Notes: generated by a model from the sequence alone, not told the origin. Positions 54,969-63,873 are shown, counted from the stretch's first letter. The stretch is 64,000 nucleotides of DNA from Pelagibacterium sp. (GCA_002723255.1 PBNW01000056.1:1-64000), one strand, 5' to 3'. Numbers and translations: made by a program.

Positions 54969-55721
54969 TCATTTTGACGGCTGTGAAATCAGCCGCGACA
55001 TCAGGGCAAAAAACACCGGGTAGGGCAACAGCCGGATCGTCTTCAGGATCAGGACGAACGGCAGGGGGAATGCAATCTCGAATTTTTTCGAGTTGAGCAG
55101 GCCATCGGCTATCCGCTTGCCCGCATCGTCGGCTTCCATGAGAAACGGCATCGGAAAATCGTTCTTGGCCGTGAGGTCGGTCTTGACGAAGCCCGGGCAG
55201 ATAACCCGCACCGATATATTGTCGGCCGCAAGCTCTGTCCGCATGGTCTCGGCCAGCGTAATCATTGCCGATTTTCCCGACGAGTAGGCCGCCGAGCGCG
55301 GTAGCCCGAAATAGCCCGCGACCGAGGCCACCAGCGCGATCTCGCCAAACCCCTGCTTGCGCATCTGAGCGACGACCGGATCGATGATCCGCATGGCGCC
55401 CAACAGGTTTGTGTCTATGATTTTGGCGTAGCTCTCGTAATCGTACCGCCCCGGCTCGGTGACCTCCCAGGCAGCGACTGAAAACACAACGAGATCGATC
55501 TTGCCCAATTCCTCGGCGATACTTGCGAGGGTGGTCTTGACCGCGTCGAAATCGGTCACGTCGAGCGGGTAGGGGCGCGCGCCATGGCTGACCGACAGCG
55601 CATTGAGCGGCTGTTCGCGTCGTCCCGAAATGGCGACGGTCCAGCCGCGCTGGCAAAGCTGTTTCACCGTCTCGGCGCCGATTCCCGAACCACCGCCAAG
55701 CACCCATGCAACCTTAGCCAT
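54969..55721 (-). CDS. Short-chain dehydrogenase/reductase
   Basis: The 250-residue SDR starts at ATG 55721. It has GGGSGIGAE (NAD(P) site), SVAAW in the NNAG position, catalytic S in VASVAGYFG, YSSGKSA (Y-x3-K) and CPGFVKTDLTAKNDFPMPF. The hydrophobic C-terminus (FPLPFVLILKTIRLLPYPVFFALMSRL) suggests membrane association, as in lipid-modifying SDRs. Confidence 0.88.
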   Translation of the reverse strand: MAKVAWVLGGGSGIGAETVKQLCQRGWTVAISGRREQPLNALSVSHGARPYPLDVTDFDAVKTTLASIAEELGKIDLVVFSVAAWEVTEPGRYDYESYAKIIDTNLLGAMRIIDPVVAQMRKQGFGEIALVASVAGYFGLPRSAAYSSGKSAMITLAETMRTELAADNISVRVICPGFVKTDLTAKNDFPMPFLMEADDAGKRIADGLLNSKKFEIAFPLPFVLILKTIRLLPYPVFFALMSRLISQPSK

Positions 55722-55787
55722 CGCTTGCCCTTTCGATCGATCTGACAATCAATACGAAACTGGTTCGCTCTGGATCAGGTTGCGCCG

Positions 55788-57197
55788 TTATTTCGACAGC
55801 GCGTCGAGCACCCGAACCCAGGACCGGATTCCCTTGTGGTAGCTCTCGAGATTGTACTTTTCATTGGGCGAGTGGATACGGTCGTCGGTCTGGGCATACC
55901 CGATCAGCAGCGAATCCATGCCCAGCTTGCGCTTGAAATCGCCCACGATCGGTATGGAGCCGCCCGAACCCGCAATAGCGGCCTCACGGCCCCACTCGTC
56001 GGTCAGCGCCCCGAGCGCCTTTTGCAGCATGGCGCCGTCCGAAGGCACCACCGATGCCGGGCTCGCACCATGTTCGTGGAAGGTCACAGTGCAATCTGCC
56101 GGCACCCGCGCTTCGACATGGGCGCGAAAGGCCTTGCGGATCTTGTGCGGGTCCTGATTGCCCACCAGCCGGAACGATATCTTGGCTCCCGCCTTGGCCG
56201 GGATCACCGTCTTGAACCCATCGCCCGTATAGCCGCCCCACATACCGTTGATCTCGCAGGTCGGGCGTGAGGTGATCTGTTCGAGCACTGAGCGGTTTTT
56301 CTCGCCGGCGGGCTCGGAAAGGCCCACAGCGCTCAGATAGGCCTTTTCGTCGAACGGCAGCCGCTTCCACTGTTCGGCCACCTCGGCGGGAAGTTCGGGC
56401 ACGTCGTCGTAAAAGCCCTCGAGCGCAACCGAGCCATCGGGATTGCGCAGCGAGGCGATGATTTCGGCCAGCACCTGATTGGGATTGCGCGCCGCGTTGC
56501 CATACATGCCCGAATGCAGGTCGCGGCTCGCCGCCTGGATCTCGACCTGGTCGGCCATCAACCCGCGCAGCATGGTGATGATCGAGGGCGTTTCCTCGTC
56601 CCACATGTCCGTGTCGCAAACGAGCGCAATGTCGGCCTCGAGTTCGGCGGCGTTCTCCTTGAGAAAACCGTCCAGCGACGGCGATCCGGATTCTTCTTCC
56701 CCCTCGAGCAATACGGTAACGCCAACCGGCAGCGTTCCGCGCACCGCCTTATAGGCCCGGCAGGCTTCGATGAAGGTCATCAACTGGCCCTTGTCGTCGG
56801 ACGCGCCGCGGGCAAGGATCACCTTGCGCCCGTTCTCCTCGCCAATTTTCGGCTCGAACGGCTCGCTGGTCCAGAGCTCGATCGGATCGACCGGCTGGAC
56901 GTCGTAATGGCCGTAGAAAAGGACATTCGGCCCGACATCGCTGCGCTGATGACCCACCACCATCGGATGGCCGGGGGTAGGGCGCACGGCAGAATCGAAA
57001 TCGAGACCTTGCAGTTCATTGGTCAGCCACTCGGCTGCCTTGTGGCATTCTCCGGCATAGGCCGGGTCGGTGGAAATCGAGGCAATCCGCAAAAGCGTGA
57101 ACAGCCGCTCGAGGCTCTGGTCGACATTGGCATCGACATGGGAAAGCACGGCATCGAGCGGAGCGTTGGCATCGGTCATTGCGGAAAGGCCCGTCAT
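55788..57197 (-). CDS. M20 family dipeptidase
   Basis: The 469-residue metallopeptidase has LFYGHYDVQPVDP (first metal His/Asp), ARGASDDKGQ (bridging Asp), LEGEEESGSPS (catalytic Glu pair), VCDTDMWDEETPSI and near the end DDRIHSPNEKYNLESYHKG. This pattern is that of the CNDP/PepV-like dipeptidases common in proteobacteria. ATG 57179 is an alternative start six codons in. Confidence 0.94.
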   Translation of the reverse strand: MTGLSAMTDANAPLDAVLSHVDANVDQSLERLFTLLRIASISTDPAYAGECHKAAEWLTNELQGLDFDSAVRPTPGHPMVVGHQRSDVGPNVLFYGHYDVQPVDPIELWTSEPFEPKIGEENGRKVILARGASDDKGQLMTFIEACRAYKAVRGTLPVGVTVLLEGEEESGSPSLDGFLKENAAELEADIALVCDTDMWDEETPSIITMLRGLMADQVEIQAASRDLHSGMYGNAARNPNQVLAEIIASLRNPDGSVALEGFYDDVPELPAEVAEQWKRLPFDEKAYLSAVGLSEPAGEKNRSVLEQITSRPTCEINGMWGGYTGDGFKTVIPAKAGAKISFRLVGNQDPHKIRKAFRAHVEARVPADCTVTFHEHGASPASVVPSDGAMLQKALGALTDEWGREAAIAGSGGSIPIVGDFKRKLGMDSLLIGYAQTDDRIHSPNEKYNLESYHKGIRSWVRVLDALSK

Positions 57198-57261
57198 TGA
57201 GTTGGAAGTGCCGCGACCTTATCAGCCGAGTCGGTCCAGTAAAGAAATTTTACCGGCGTGC

Positions 57262-57495
57262 TCACTCAAGAAGTTCAGCGGGCAACACCCCAGTTTTGAA
57301 CAGGACCAGCGGCTCGTCATAGCAGTCGGTTTCGATATCGACTTCCTGGGAAAAGGCCACCACACCGGCCTTTGTCGGAGCAATCCGCTCCGCCGTTGCA
57401 ATGGCACTTTCGGCGGTCTTTGCCTTTTGCAGTGGATCGGAAACGAGCTTGCGTCCGCGTTGCTGGAACGACTGGATCAGGAACGTCGTGGTCAT
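57262..57495 (-). CDS. Small conserved hypothetical protein
   Basis: The 77-residue protein has a GAGGCACC ribosome site before its ATG. The sequence is a soluble alpha/beta mix (TTFLIQSFQQRGRKLVSDPLQ, ESAIATAERIA, GVVAFSQEVDIETD, EPLVLFKTG). I recall similar short proteins with an AFSQ-D/E pattern in Hyphomicrobiales, without a known function. Confidence 0.75.
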   Translation of the reverse strand: MTTTFLIQSFQQRGRKLVSDPLQKAKTAESAIATAERIAPTKAGVVAFSQEVDIETDCYDEPLVLFKTGVLPAELLE

Positions 57496-57615
57496 GGTGC
57501 CTCACTGGTTAGAGCACACCATATCACCTGCCAGGGCGGTTCGGTGGTTTGTTTCATCTGGTGATCGGCGGCAGGGCGGCGCGCCAAACGGGCACGCACC
57601 GGCGCCCCGTTGGCG

Positions 57616-58383
57616 CTATTGCAGCCGGGCGAAAACATCCTCGCCGGAGATGAACGTCGCGATCTCGGGCTTGGCGTAATAATATCCCTGTTGCAGGGTC
57701 ACACCCGCGCTCAGCAGCGTCTGGGCTTCGCGTGCGGTTTCGACGCCTTCGGCCAGAACCTGTATGCCAAGGTTTTGGCAGATGACCAATATGCCCGCGA
57801 CGATGGCCTGCCGCGCGCTCGACGTGTCGATCCCCCGCACAAGCTCGATATCGATTTTTATGATGTCGGGTTGGAATTGGGCCAGCAACCCCAGCCCGGC
57901 ATACCCCGCGCCGAAATCGTCGAGGGCGGTGGCAAACCCCATCCGGCGATATTCGGCAATGATATTGCGGACATGGGCCGTGTCAGCGATCTGTTCGTTT
58001 TCAGTGAATTCGAACATGAGCTTTTGGGGGTCGAAATTGACCCGCCTGGCGGCCGCCAGCGAGGCACGGATACATGCAGTCGGCTCGTAGACGGCGTTGG
58101 GCATGAAGTTGATCGATAAGCGAGCATCAGAGCCCGACGGAAGGCCATTGCCTGCCATCTCGATGGCCTTCACGCGGCACGCCTGATCGAACTTGTAGCG
58201 ATTGTCCGCCGTTACCGCAGCAAGCACCGCCCCAGCGCCTTCGCCGCCTGTCCCCCGCACAAGGGCTTCATATGCCCAAACGCGTTTGGTTCTGACATCG
58301 ACGATCGGCTGAAAGGCCATCGTGAAGTCGACGGGGAAGGGCGCGCCTTCCTGACATCCTGTGCACGGCGTGGTGTGACTCAT
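57616..58383 (-). CDS. EAL domain protein (putative c-di-GMP phosphodiesterase or sensor)
   Basis: The 255-residue protein is a stand-alone EAL domain starting at ATG 58383. Visible motifs are AFQPIVDVRTKRVWAYEALVRG (the EAL-type motif with EALVRG), LSINFMPNAVY, FEFTENEQI, ALDDFGAGYAGL and IQVLAEGVET. The metal and catalytic acids appear present. A CTGC-x-EG pair near the start is unusual. No sensor domain is attached. Confidence 0.9.
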   Translation of the reverse strand: MSHTTPCTGCQEGAPFPVDFTMAFQPIVDVRTKRVWAYEALVRGTGGEGAGAVLAAVTADNRYKFDQACRVKAIEMAGNGLPSGSDARLSINFMPNAVYEPTACIRASLAAARRVNFDPQKLMFEFTENEQIADTAHVRNIIAEYRRMGFATALDDFGAGYAGLGLLAQFQPDIIKIDIELVRGIDTSSARQAIVAGILVICQNLGIQVLAEGVETAREAQTLLSAGVTLQQGYYYAKPEIATFISGEDVFARLQ

Positions 58384-58568
58384 GATCTGGGCTCTCGAGC
58401 GATAGTGTTGGTCAAATTTACGCACGGCGCGGTTAACGGTTTGCCCAAAGCCCCGGGACACGGGCGCTCAAGAACGAGCCCAGGGCGTCGATCAATTGGC
58501 TGAGACGATGGGGACGGATGATGGCATGTCGGCAAGCGCCGCGATGGCCGGCAAGGTCGTGAGGGAAT

Positions 58569-58643
58569 TGGCGCGCCCTACGGGACTCGAACCCGTGTTA
58601 CCGCCGTGAGAGGGCGGCGTCCTGACCACTAGACGAAGGGCGC
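58569..58643 (-). tRNA. tRNA-Glu (anticodon CTC)
   Basis: A 75-base cloverleaf on the minus strand has acceptor GCGCCCT/AGGGCGC, anticodon stem CCGCC/GGCGG with loop CTCTCAC (anticodon CTC), T-arm GGGTTCGAGTCCC and an encoded CCA. Confidence 0.95.
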
Positions 58644-58752
58644 CTGGAGCGCTTTCGAAAAGCGCCGAAAAAATATGTGTCGCCGGCATTGTTAGAGTCG
58701 TGCATCGATCGATGCAACGCAAAAACAGCCAAATCTTCTCAACGAAGAATGT

Positions 58753-58828
58753 TGGCGCGCCCTACGGGACTCGAACCCGTGTTTCCGCCGTGAAAGGGCG
58801 GCGTCCTAGACCGCTAGACGAAGGGCGC
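58753..58828 (-). tRNA. tRNA-Glu (anticodon TTC)
   Basis: A 76-base cloverleaf on the minus strand is nearly identical to the tRNA-Glu at 58569-58643 but has loop CTTTCAC (anticodon TTC) and one extra base in the D-arm. CCA is encoded. The 109-base gap between the two suggests joint transcription or a duplicated isoacceptor pair. Confidence 0.95.
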
Positions 58829-58923
58829 GGCGGGCGTCTGCGGATCACCGCGTCGGCCAGTGAGCGGGTGTATAGGGGGGGCTTTCCGATTGCGCAATAC
58901 CCAAAATCGATTTTATTTCAATT

Positions 58924-59388
58924 TCAACAGCCGCTGAATGTGACCGGTCCACGATAGCCGCGCGGCCGGTCGCGGACGTCGAGATGAACGAAGTTCTGAC
59001 CGGGGTAGCAACCCAGCCCGCCGACCAGTCCGTTGTTGCGCGCATAAGCGATGATGCGGGATTTGGGGACGCCGGGAATGTAGAAATCGGCAGCCATGCA
59101 ATTGGTGTGGAACGAGGCTTCAGCGCCGCCGACCGAGGCGTTGTGCCATGGCGTGCGATAGCCCGAATTCATGACCACCTTCTTGCCGAAATGCCCTTCG
59201 ACATCCCAGATCAAAAGGCGCAGCTTGGGAGAAAGACAGAAGGCGTTGACGTTGGAATGGGACACATAGGTTCCCCAGTCGGACCGCAGGCCGCTATATC
59301 CCGCGCCGTTTCCCGAAGCGAACATCGCCATCGGAGCGCAGGCGCCGAGCAGGCACACCATGACGATCAAACTGGACAGTAAACGCAT
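58924..59388 (-). CDS. D-Ala-D-Ala carboxypeptidase-like M15 family lipoprotein
   Basis: The 154-residue protein starts at ATG 59388 and has a signal with lipobox LGAC (C about 16). The M15A zinc-peptidase core reads SGYRTPWHNASVGGAEASFHTNCMAADFYIPG and ends NFVHLDVRDRPRG, giving the His-Asp-His zinc ligands. It probably trims peptidoglycan side peptides in the envelope. Confidence 0.85.
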   Translation of the reverse strand: MRLLSSLIVMVCLLGACAPMAMFASGNGAGYSGLRSDWGTYVSHSNVNAFCLSPKLRLLIWDVEGHFGKKVVMNSGYRTPWHNASVGGAEASFHTNCMAADFYIPGVPKSRIIAYARNNGLVGGLGCYPGQNFVHLDVRDRPRGYRGPVTFSGC

Positions 59389-59433
59389 CAAAACCACTTC
59401 CGTGTCGGGGTTGAAAGAGTCCCAGGCCACGGA

Positions 59434-59466
59434 CACAAAAATACCGGCGGTTGCCTAACCGCCGGT
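59434..59466 (-). terminator. Terminator after the glyoxalase gene
   Basis: A perfect 10-bp stem ACCGGCGGTT/AACCGCCGGT with a four-base loop is followed on the minus strand by ATTTTTG, 31 bases past the stop at 59498. Confidence 0.88.
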
Positions 59467-59497
59467 CAATCAGCGTGGTTAATTTCCCGTTACGCGT

Positions 59498-59914
59498 TTA
59501 CCACGTTCCGGTATTGGGCATCGAAGCCCATGGCTCCTGCGCATCGAGATTGCCCTCCTGGAGCAATTCGACCGAAATCCCGTCGGGGGATTTGACGAAT
59601 GCCATGTGGCCGTCGCGCGGCGGACGATGGATTGTGTATCCCATGTCGGCCAGATGCTGGCAGAGCGCATAGATGTTTTCGACCCGATAGGCCAGGTGCC
59701 CGAAATTGCGGCCACCGCTATACTCTTCGGGATCCCAGTTGTAGGTCAGCTCGACCTTGGCGCCCTCGTCGCCGGGGGCGTGCAGGAAAACGAGCGTGAA
59801 GCGCCCTTTTTCATTTTCGATGCGATGGGATTCAACAAGGCCAAGCCCTTCGCTGTAAAAGCGAAGGCTTTCCTCGATGTTGGAAACGCGCACCATTGTG
59901 TGAAGATATTTCAA
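59498..59914 (-). CDS. gloA: Lactoylglutathione lyase (glyoxalase I)
   Basis: The 138-residue VOC-fold enzyme converts the hemithioacetal of methylglyoxal and glutathione. It has MVRVSNIEESLRFYSEGLGL at the start, VELTYNWDPEEYSGGRNFGHLAYRVENIY and FVKSPDGISVELLQ, with the metal His and Glu residues. The length is that of the short bacterial form. Confidence 0.92.
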   Translation of the reverse strand: MKYLHTMVRVSNIEESLRFYSEGLGLVESHRIENEKGRFTLVFLHAPGDEGAKVELTYNWDPEEYSGGRNFGHLAYRVENIYALCQHLADMGYTIHRPPRDGHMAFVKSPDGISVELLQEGNLDAQEPWASMPNTGTW

Positions 59915-60147
59915 AGCAAGGCTCCGGCTCTGTTGTGGTCATGCCCCAGCGCCGTCGGGGCAGGGCGTAAGCGAGGCTAGCAGAAGGTGGCATCTGTGGC
60001 CAAGCGGCGGTTTGCAAGGCGCGATGGTTAATTGCTGGCAACAAATTTATGAATGGTCCTTAACTTTTTGTCTTGAATCGGCCAGACTGTGCGCAATTGT
60101 TATGAGTACCTGCGGATTTGCAGGGGCGTGTGTGGAAGGCGTTGCGC

Positions 60148-60774
60148 ATGGGGGCGAAAAACATTTCCGGCACCGGGCCAGACTCAAGAAGTGTGGGCCA
60201 CGACGATGCTCACCGCGAAGGGACTGACCAGGATCTCCAGAATCCGGCCACTGATTTCGACGTCATAGAAGTCGTCGGGACCATCAAGTGGTTCGATGCT
60301 GGCAAGGGCTTTGGCTTTATCGTGCCCGACACCGGCGGTTCTGACGTGCTGCTGCACGTGACCTGCCTGCGGCGCGACGGTTATCAGACGGCCTATGAGG
60401 GCGCGCGCATCGTGGTCGAGGCGCTCAATCGCCCCGGCGGCCTTCAGGCCTTCCGCATTGTTTCGATGGACGAATCGACAGCCCGCCATCCCGCGCAAAT
60501 GCCCGCCGCGCGCACGCATGTGCAGGTCGAGCCGACCTCGAAGCTCGAACGGCTCGAAGTCAAATGGTTCAACAGGGTACGCGGCTTCGGCTTTTTGTCC
60601 GCCGGCGAGGGACACCCCGATATTTTTATTCACATGGAAACCCTGCGCCAGTTCGGCCTGACCGAATTGCGCCCCGGCCAGTTTGTGCTCGCCCGCTATG
60701 GTGATGGCCCGAAAGGCCTTATGGTTGCCGAAATTCGCCCCGATGGTTGGGGCGACGCTCCGTCTTCTCACTAG
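60148..60774 (+). CDS. Double cold-shock domain protein
   Basis: The 208-residue protein starts at ATG 60148 (a frame start at 60118 is possible). It has two CSDs. The first has GTIKWFDAGKGFGFIVPDTGGSDVLLHVTCL (RNP1 and RNP2 intact); the second has LEVKWFNRVRGFGFLSAGEGHPDIFIHMETL. The linker is Ala/Pro-rich and the N-terminus is polar and probably disordered. It binds single-stranded nucleic acid. Tandem CSDs are typical of alphaproteobacterial CspD-like proteins. Confidence 0.93.
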   Translation: MGAKNISGTGPDSRSVGHDDAHREGTDQDLQNPATDFDVIEVVGTIKWFDAGKGFGFIVPDTGGSDVLLHVTCLRRDGYQTAYEGARIVVEALNRPGGLQAFRIVSMDESTARHPAQMPAARTHVQVEPTSKLERLEVKWFNRVRGFGFLSAGEGHPDIFIHMETLRQFGLTELRPGQFVLARYGDGPKGLMVAEIRPDGWGDAPSSH

Positions 60775-60775
60775 A

Positions 60776-60842
60776 GCGTGTCCAGCAAAAGCATGTTCTC
60801 GACGCGATCGGGGATGGAAACGGTTTTGCGGTTCGGACACGC
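60776..60842. repeat. Intergenic palindromic repeat element, copy 3
   Basis: Outer arms GCGTGTCC (60776-60783) and GGACACGC (60835-60842) frame GCAAAAGC and GGTTTTGCGGTTC, the same nested plan as the element at 11670-11714. It starts two bases after the cold-shock gene stop. Confidence 0.6.
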
Positions 60843-60933
60843 GACAAAACTAAGGTTTTAGGGCCGAGGATTAGTTTCGAAAAAAATCCTCAACGGCTCT
60901 AGGACGGCTTATTCCCGGCAGGTTCCAAGGCTC

Positions 60934-61404
60934 ATGCGCGCTATCAGAAATCTCATAATGTCGGCGCTGATGCTGCTCGTCTCGCTTTCTCCGGCCCTCG
61001 CGCAGGATAGTGAGGACCTTGCAGTTATTCACTCAGGCGACCAAAGCTTCACCTTTACCGTGGAGATCGCCGACACGCCCGAGGAGACGTCGCGGGGCCT
61101 GATGTTCCGCGAGGAACTGGCGCCCGATGCCGGTATGCTGTTCGATTTCATCGATGAGCGGCCGACCAGCTTCTGGATGCAGAACACTCTTATTCCGCTC
61201 GATATGCTCTTCATCAAGGCAGACGGCGAAATTGTGCGGATCCATGAGAATGCCATCCCCATGGACACCACGCCGATCCCCTCGGGTGAGCCGGTTCGCT
61301 TCGTCCTGGAAATTCCCGGTGGCCGCTCGGCCGAACTGGGTCTGGAAGCGGGAGCGCGGCTTGAGCATGCGCGCGTCCAAACCGGGCACCAAGCGGCGGA
61401 ATAA
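60934..61404 (+). CDS. DUF192 family secreted protein
   Basis: The 156-residue protein has a signal peptide (SALMLLVSLSPALAQ). The DUF192 core reads EIADTPEETSRGLMFREELAPDAGMLFDF, then SFWMQNTLIPLDMLFI and IHENAIPMDTTPI. The fold is a small beta-barrel of unknown function, periplasmic here. The cold-shock gene and this one share strand but are separated by a repeat. Confidence 0.9.
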   Translation: MRAIRNLIMSALMLLVSLSPALAQDSEDLAVIHSGDQSFTFTVEIADTPEETSRGLMFREELAPDAGMLFDFIDERPTSFWMQNTLIPLDMLFIKADGEIVRIHENAIPMDTTPIPSGEPVRFVLEIPGGRSAELGLEAGARLEHARVQTGHQAAE

Positions 61405-61428
61405 GCGGCCGCCGCCTCGTCCGTTCGA

Positions 61429-61863
61429 TCAGCGAACGACCAGAACCGGCACCGTGCTTGCCGTAAGCACCTCGGTGGTCTGGCTGCCCAGCAGCATCTT
61501 GCGGAAGCCGCGCCGGCCATGGGAGGCCATGACGATCAGATCCGCCCCTGTCTCCTGGGCGGTTTCCACGATGGCATCGGCGGGATAGCGGTTCGCGATA
61601 TGTCGTGTCTCGCAATCGACGCCGCTTTCCGATGCAAACCGGGCCGCTTCCTCCAGTATGTCCTTCACCGCCGCCTGCATCGACTCATCATATTCGGCGA
61701 TGGTTGCCGGCCCGGCGACGGCCAGTGCGCCTGACGCCCACATATCGGTGACGGTGACGACGGTAACCTTCGAGCCCAGTTGCTTGGCCAGCTTGAGGCC
61801 CTGATCGAGGCCCTTGGTGGACAGTTCAGAGCCATCGGTTGCGATAAGAATGTGCTTATACAT
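61429..61863 (-). CDS. Universal stress protein (UspA family)
   Basis: The 144-residue protein starts at ATG 61863 (YKHILIATDGSELSTKG). The ATP-binding motif G-2x-G-9x-G-S/T is seen as SHGRRGFRKMLLGSQTTEVL near the end, so it belongs to the ATP-binding USP group. It acts in the cytoplasm under stress or growth arrest. Confidence 0.92.
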   Translation of the reverse strand: MYKHILIATDGSELSTKGLDQGLKLAKQLGSKVTVVTVTDMWASGALAVAGPATIAEYDESMQAAVKDILEEAARFASESGVDCETRHIANRYPADAIVETAQETGADLIVMASHGRRGFRKMLLGSQTTEVLTASTVPVLVVR

Positions 61864-62001
61864 AACGCGTCTCCTTGTTGCTGAAACAACGCGAACCGAG
61901 CTCGATCCGTTGCGTCCTGATGTGGTGCGACCCGACGGGCCGGGCAAGATGGTACCACCACTATTTTCGACATCCGGTGCCATGGCGCGCAGAGAGGCGA
62001 G

Positions 62002-62078
62002 TGGCGACCCCGACAGGATTCGAACCTGTGACCAATAGCTTAGAAGGCTACTGCTCTATCCAGCTGAGCTACGGGGCC
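62002..62078 (-). tRNA. tRNA-Arg (anticodon TCT)
   Basis: A 77-base cloverleaf on the minus strand has acceptor GGCCCCG/CGGGGTC, D-arm AGCTCAGCTGGATAGAGC, anticodon loop CTTCTAA (TCT), T-arm CAGGTTCGAATCCTG and an encoded CCA. It reads AGA and AGG. Confidence 0.95.
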
Positions 62079-62087
62079 GTCCTGTGC

Positions 62088-62116
62088 CGTCTAGCTCAAA
62101 TCGTGCCGCTTGTCAG
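62088..62116 (-). promoter_or_regulatory. Probable promoter of tRNA-Arg
   Basis: On the minus strand CTGACA (62116-62111), a 17-base spacer and TAGACG (62093-62088) end ten bases before the tRNA 5' end, so transcription would start almost at the mature end. Confidence 0.5.
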
Positions 62117-62415
62117 CCTGTGACATCGTCGGCGCTTGACTTTGCCCGCTCAAGCGCCGATATGGAGACCCATGCTAGGTGCTGCCGCGTGAGCAGCCAT
62201 CGCGTCCCCGCTTCGGGTGACCCCTTGAACCGGCATGTTTTTCCAAGTTCCCAGATCACGCGGGGTTCTGACAGGTCCGACGCTCGGTGCGCAATGTGGC
62301 GCGTGGGTTTGGATGGATCTGCAACCGCAACGGCAGACGCGCAGCTTTAAAAGTTGGCGCGGCAAAACCGTATAGTGTCCGGCGCGCAAATGGTGCTGCC
62401 GGAAAAGGACATAAT
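62117..62415. other. Gap of about 300 bases before the helicase gene, no gene seen
   Basis: No supportable coding frame or RNA gene is visible. A CCCCGCTTCGGG-like hairpin near 62205 and a GCGC-rich end are present. A long untranslated leader is common for cold-inducible DEAD-box helicase genes, which could explain the length; that is inference. Confidence 0.4.
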
Positions 62416-63705
62416 TTGACTCAGTTTCAGGCCCTCGGCCTCGACGACCATCTTCTTAAAGCCATCGCAGGGCTCGGCTTTTCCGATCCGACGCCCATCC
62501 AGGAACGCGCAATACCGCTCGTTCTGGAAGGTCGCGATATCATGGGCCTTGCCCAGACCGGCACCGGCAAGACCGCAGCCTTCGGTCTTCCCATCATTCA
62601 GCAGCTTCTGGCCAAGACCGGAAAGCCCGATCCCAAAACCTGCAAGGCCCTGATCCTGGCGCCGACCCGCGAACTGGTGAACCAGATCGCTGTCAATCTG
62701 CGCGCCTTCACCAAGGGCTCGCCCATCAAGGTCAATTCCGTCGTCGGCGGCATGTCCATCGGAACCCAGATCAAGGCGCTGGCGCTGGGCAGCGACATCG
62801 TCGTCGCAACGCCCGGCCGGCTGCTCGATCTCGTCAAGCGTCAGGCGCTTCGTCTCGATTCGGCCCGCCATCTCGTCCTCGACGAAGCCGACCAGATGCT
62901 CGATCTGGGCTTCATTCATGCGCTGCGCGAAATTTTGCGCCTTGTCGGTCAGCCGCGTCAGACGCTTCTGTTTTCGGCCACCATGCCCAAGCAGATGAAC
63001 GAAATCGCCGCCGTCTATCTCAAGGACCCGGTGCGCGTTCAGGTGACGACCCCGGGCAAGACCGCCGACAAGGTGAACCAGAGCGCTCATTTCGTTGAGC
63101 CGGGTGCCAAGCTTTCGCTGCTCAAGCAACTGCTTTCGGCAGACAAGGATGCGCTTTCGCTGGTTTTTGCCCGCACCAAGCACGGTGCCGAAAAGCTCTC
63201 GAAAACTCTGGCTGCGGCCGGCTTTGCCTCGGGCTCGATCCACGGCAACAAGAGCCAGGGCCAGCGTGATCGCACGCTCAAATCGTTCCGCGGCGGAGAA
63301 ATCCGTGTGCTGGTGGCGACCGACGTCGCCGCGCGCGGCATCGACATTCCCGGTGTCAGCCACGTCTATAATTACGAGCTGCCCCAGGTCGCCGAAAACT
63401 ACGTCCATCGCATCGGCCGTACGGCCCGCGCCGGCGCCGAGGGCGAGGCGGTGGCTCTGGTATCGGGTGAAGAATACGGCCTGCTGCTCGATATCGAGCG
63501 CCTGACCGGACTTTCGATCTCGACCGCAGGCGGCGAACGTCCGCTGCGCAAAACGGCAGCTCCGGCCAAAAAGCGCACGCAGGGCCGTAACGGCAAGCCC
63601 CAGTCCAAGGGGCAGGGTGCACCCAAGCCCTTCGACCCCGCGAAAGCCGCGACCCAGCGCAACCGCAACAAGCAGCGCAACAAGCGCGCGCGCCAGGCAG
63701 CGTAA
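62416..63705 (+). CDS. DEAD-box ATP-dependent RNA helicase (RhlE-like)
   Basis: The 429-residue protein starts at TTG 62416 after AAAAGGAC. Motifs in order: PTPIQERAIP (Q), AQTGTGKTAAF (I), PTRELV (Ia), TPGRLLDL (Ib), LDEADQMLD (II), FSATMP (III), VFARTKHGAE (IV), VATDVAARGIDIPGV (V) and HRIGRTARAG (VI). A Lys/Arg/Gln-rich tail of about 60 residues follows and may bind RNA. It helps ribosome assembly or mRNA turnover, often in the cold. Confidence 0.95.
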   Translation: MTQFQALGLDDHLLKAIAGLGFSDPTPIQERAIPLVLEGRDIMGLAQTGTGKTAAFGLPIIQQLLAKTGKPDPKTCKALILAPTRELVNQIAVNLRAFTKGSPIKVNSVVGGMSIGTQIKALALGSDIVVATPGRLLDLVKRQALRLDSARHLVLDEADQMLDLGFIHALREILRLVGQPRQTLLFSATMPKQMNEIAAVYLKDPVRVQVTTPGKTADKVNQSAHFVEPGAKLSLLKQLLSADKDALSLVFARTKHGAEKLSKTLAAAGFASGSIHGNKSQGQRDRTLKSFRGGEIRVLVATDVAARGIDIPGVSHVYNYELPQVAENYVHRIGRTARAGAEGEAVALVSGEEYGLLLDIERLTGLSISTAGGERPLRKTAAPAKKRTQGRNGKPQSKGQGAPKPFDPAKAATQRNRNKQRNKRARQAA

Positions 63706-63729
63706 GCACGACAAAATACGACCAATGAT

Positions 63730-63763
63730 GAAAAAGGCAGTCGCTTCGGCGGCTGCCTTTTTT
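63730..63763 (+). terminator. Terminator after the helicase gene
   Basis: A stem of about 14 bp (AAAAAGGCAG-CGC / GCG-CTGCCTTTTT with one mismatch) is capped by a TTCG tetraloop and followed by T residues, 25 bases past the stop. Confidence 0.92.
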
Positions 63764-63844
63764 GCTGCGGCCAGCTGGCAATCTTATGCGAAACGCCGCC
63801 GATCCGGGCGATTTTCCACATATGCGACTTTGGTATTACGCCCC

Positions 63845-63873
63845 TTGACATCGATTACATTATGGAATGTGAT
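63845..63873 (+). promoter_or_regulatory. Promoter of a gene beyond the right edge
   Basis: Consensus TTGACA (63845-63850), a 17-base spacer and TGTGAT (63868-63873). It points out of the window. A GGAGGAGG ribosome-site-like run lies at 63973-63980. A short frame from ATG 63971 stays open to the edge, but I cannot tell whether it is the gene start. Confidence 0.6.
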
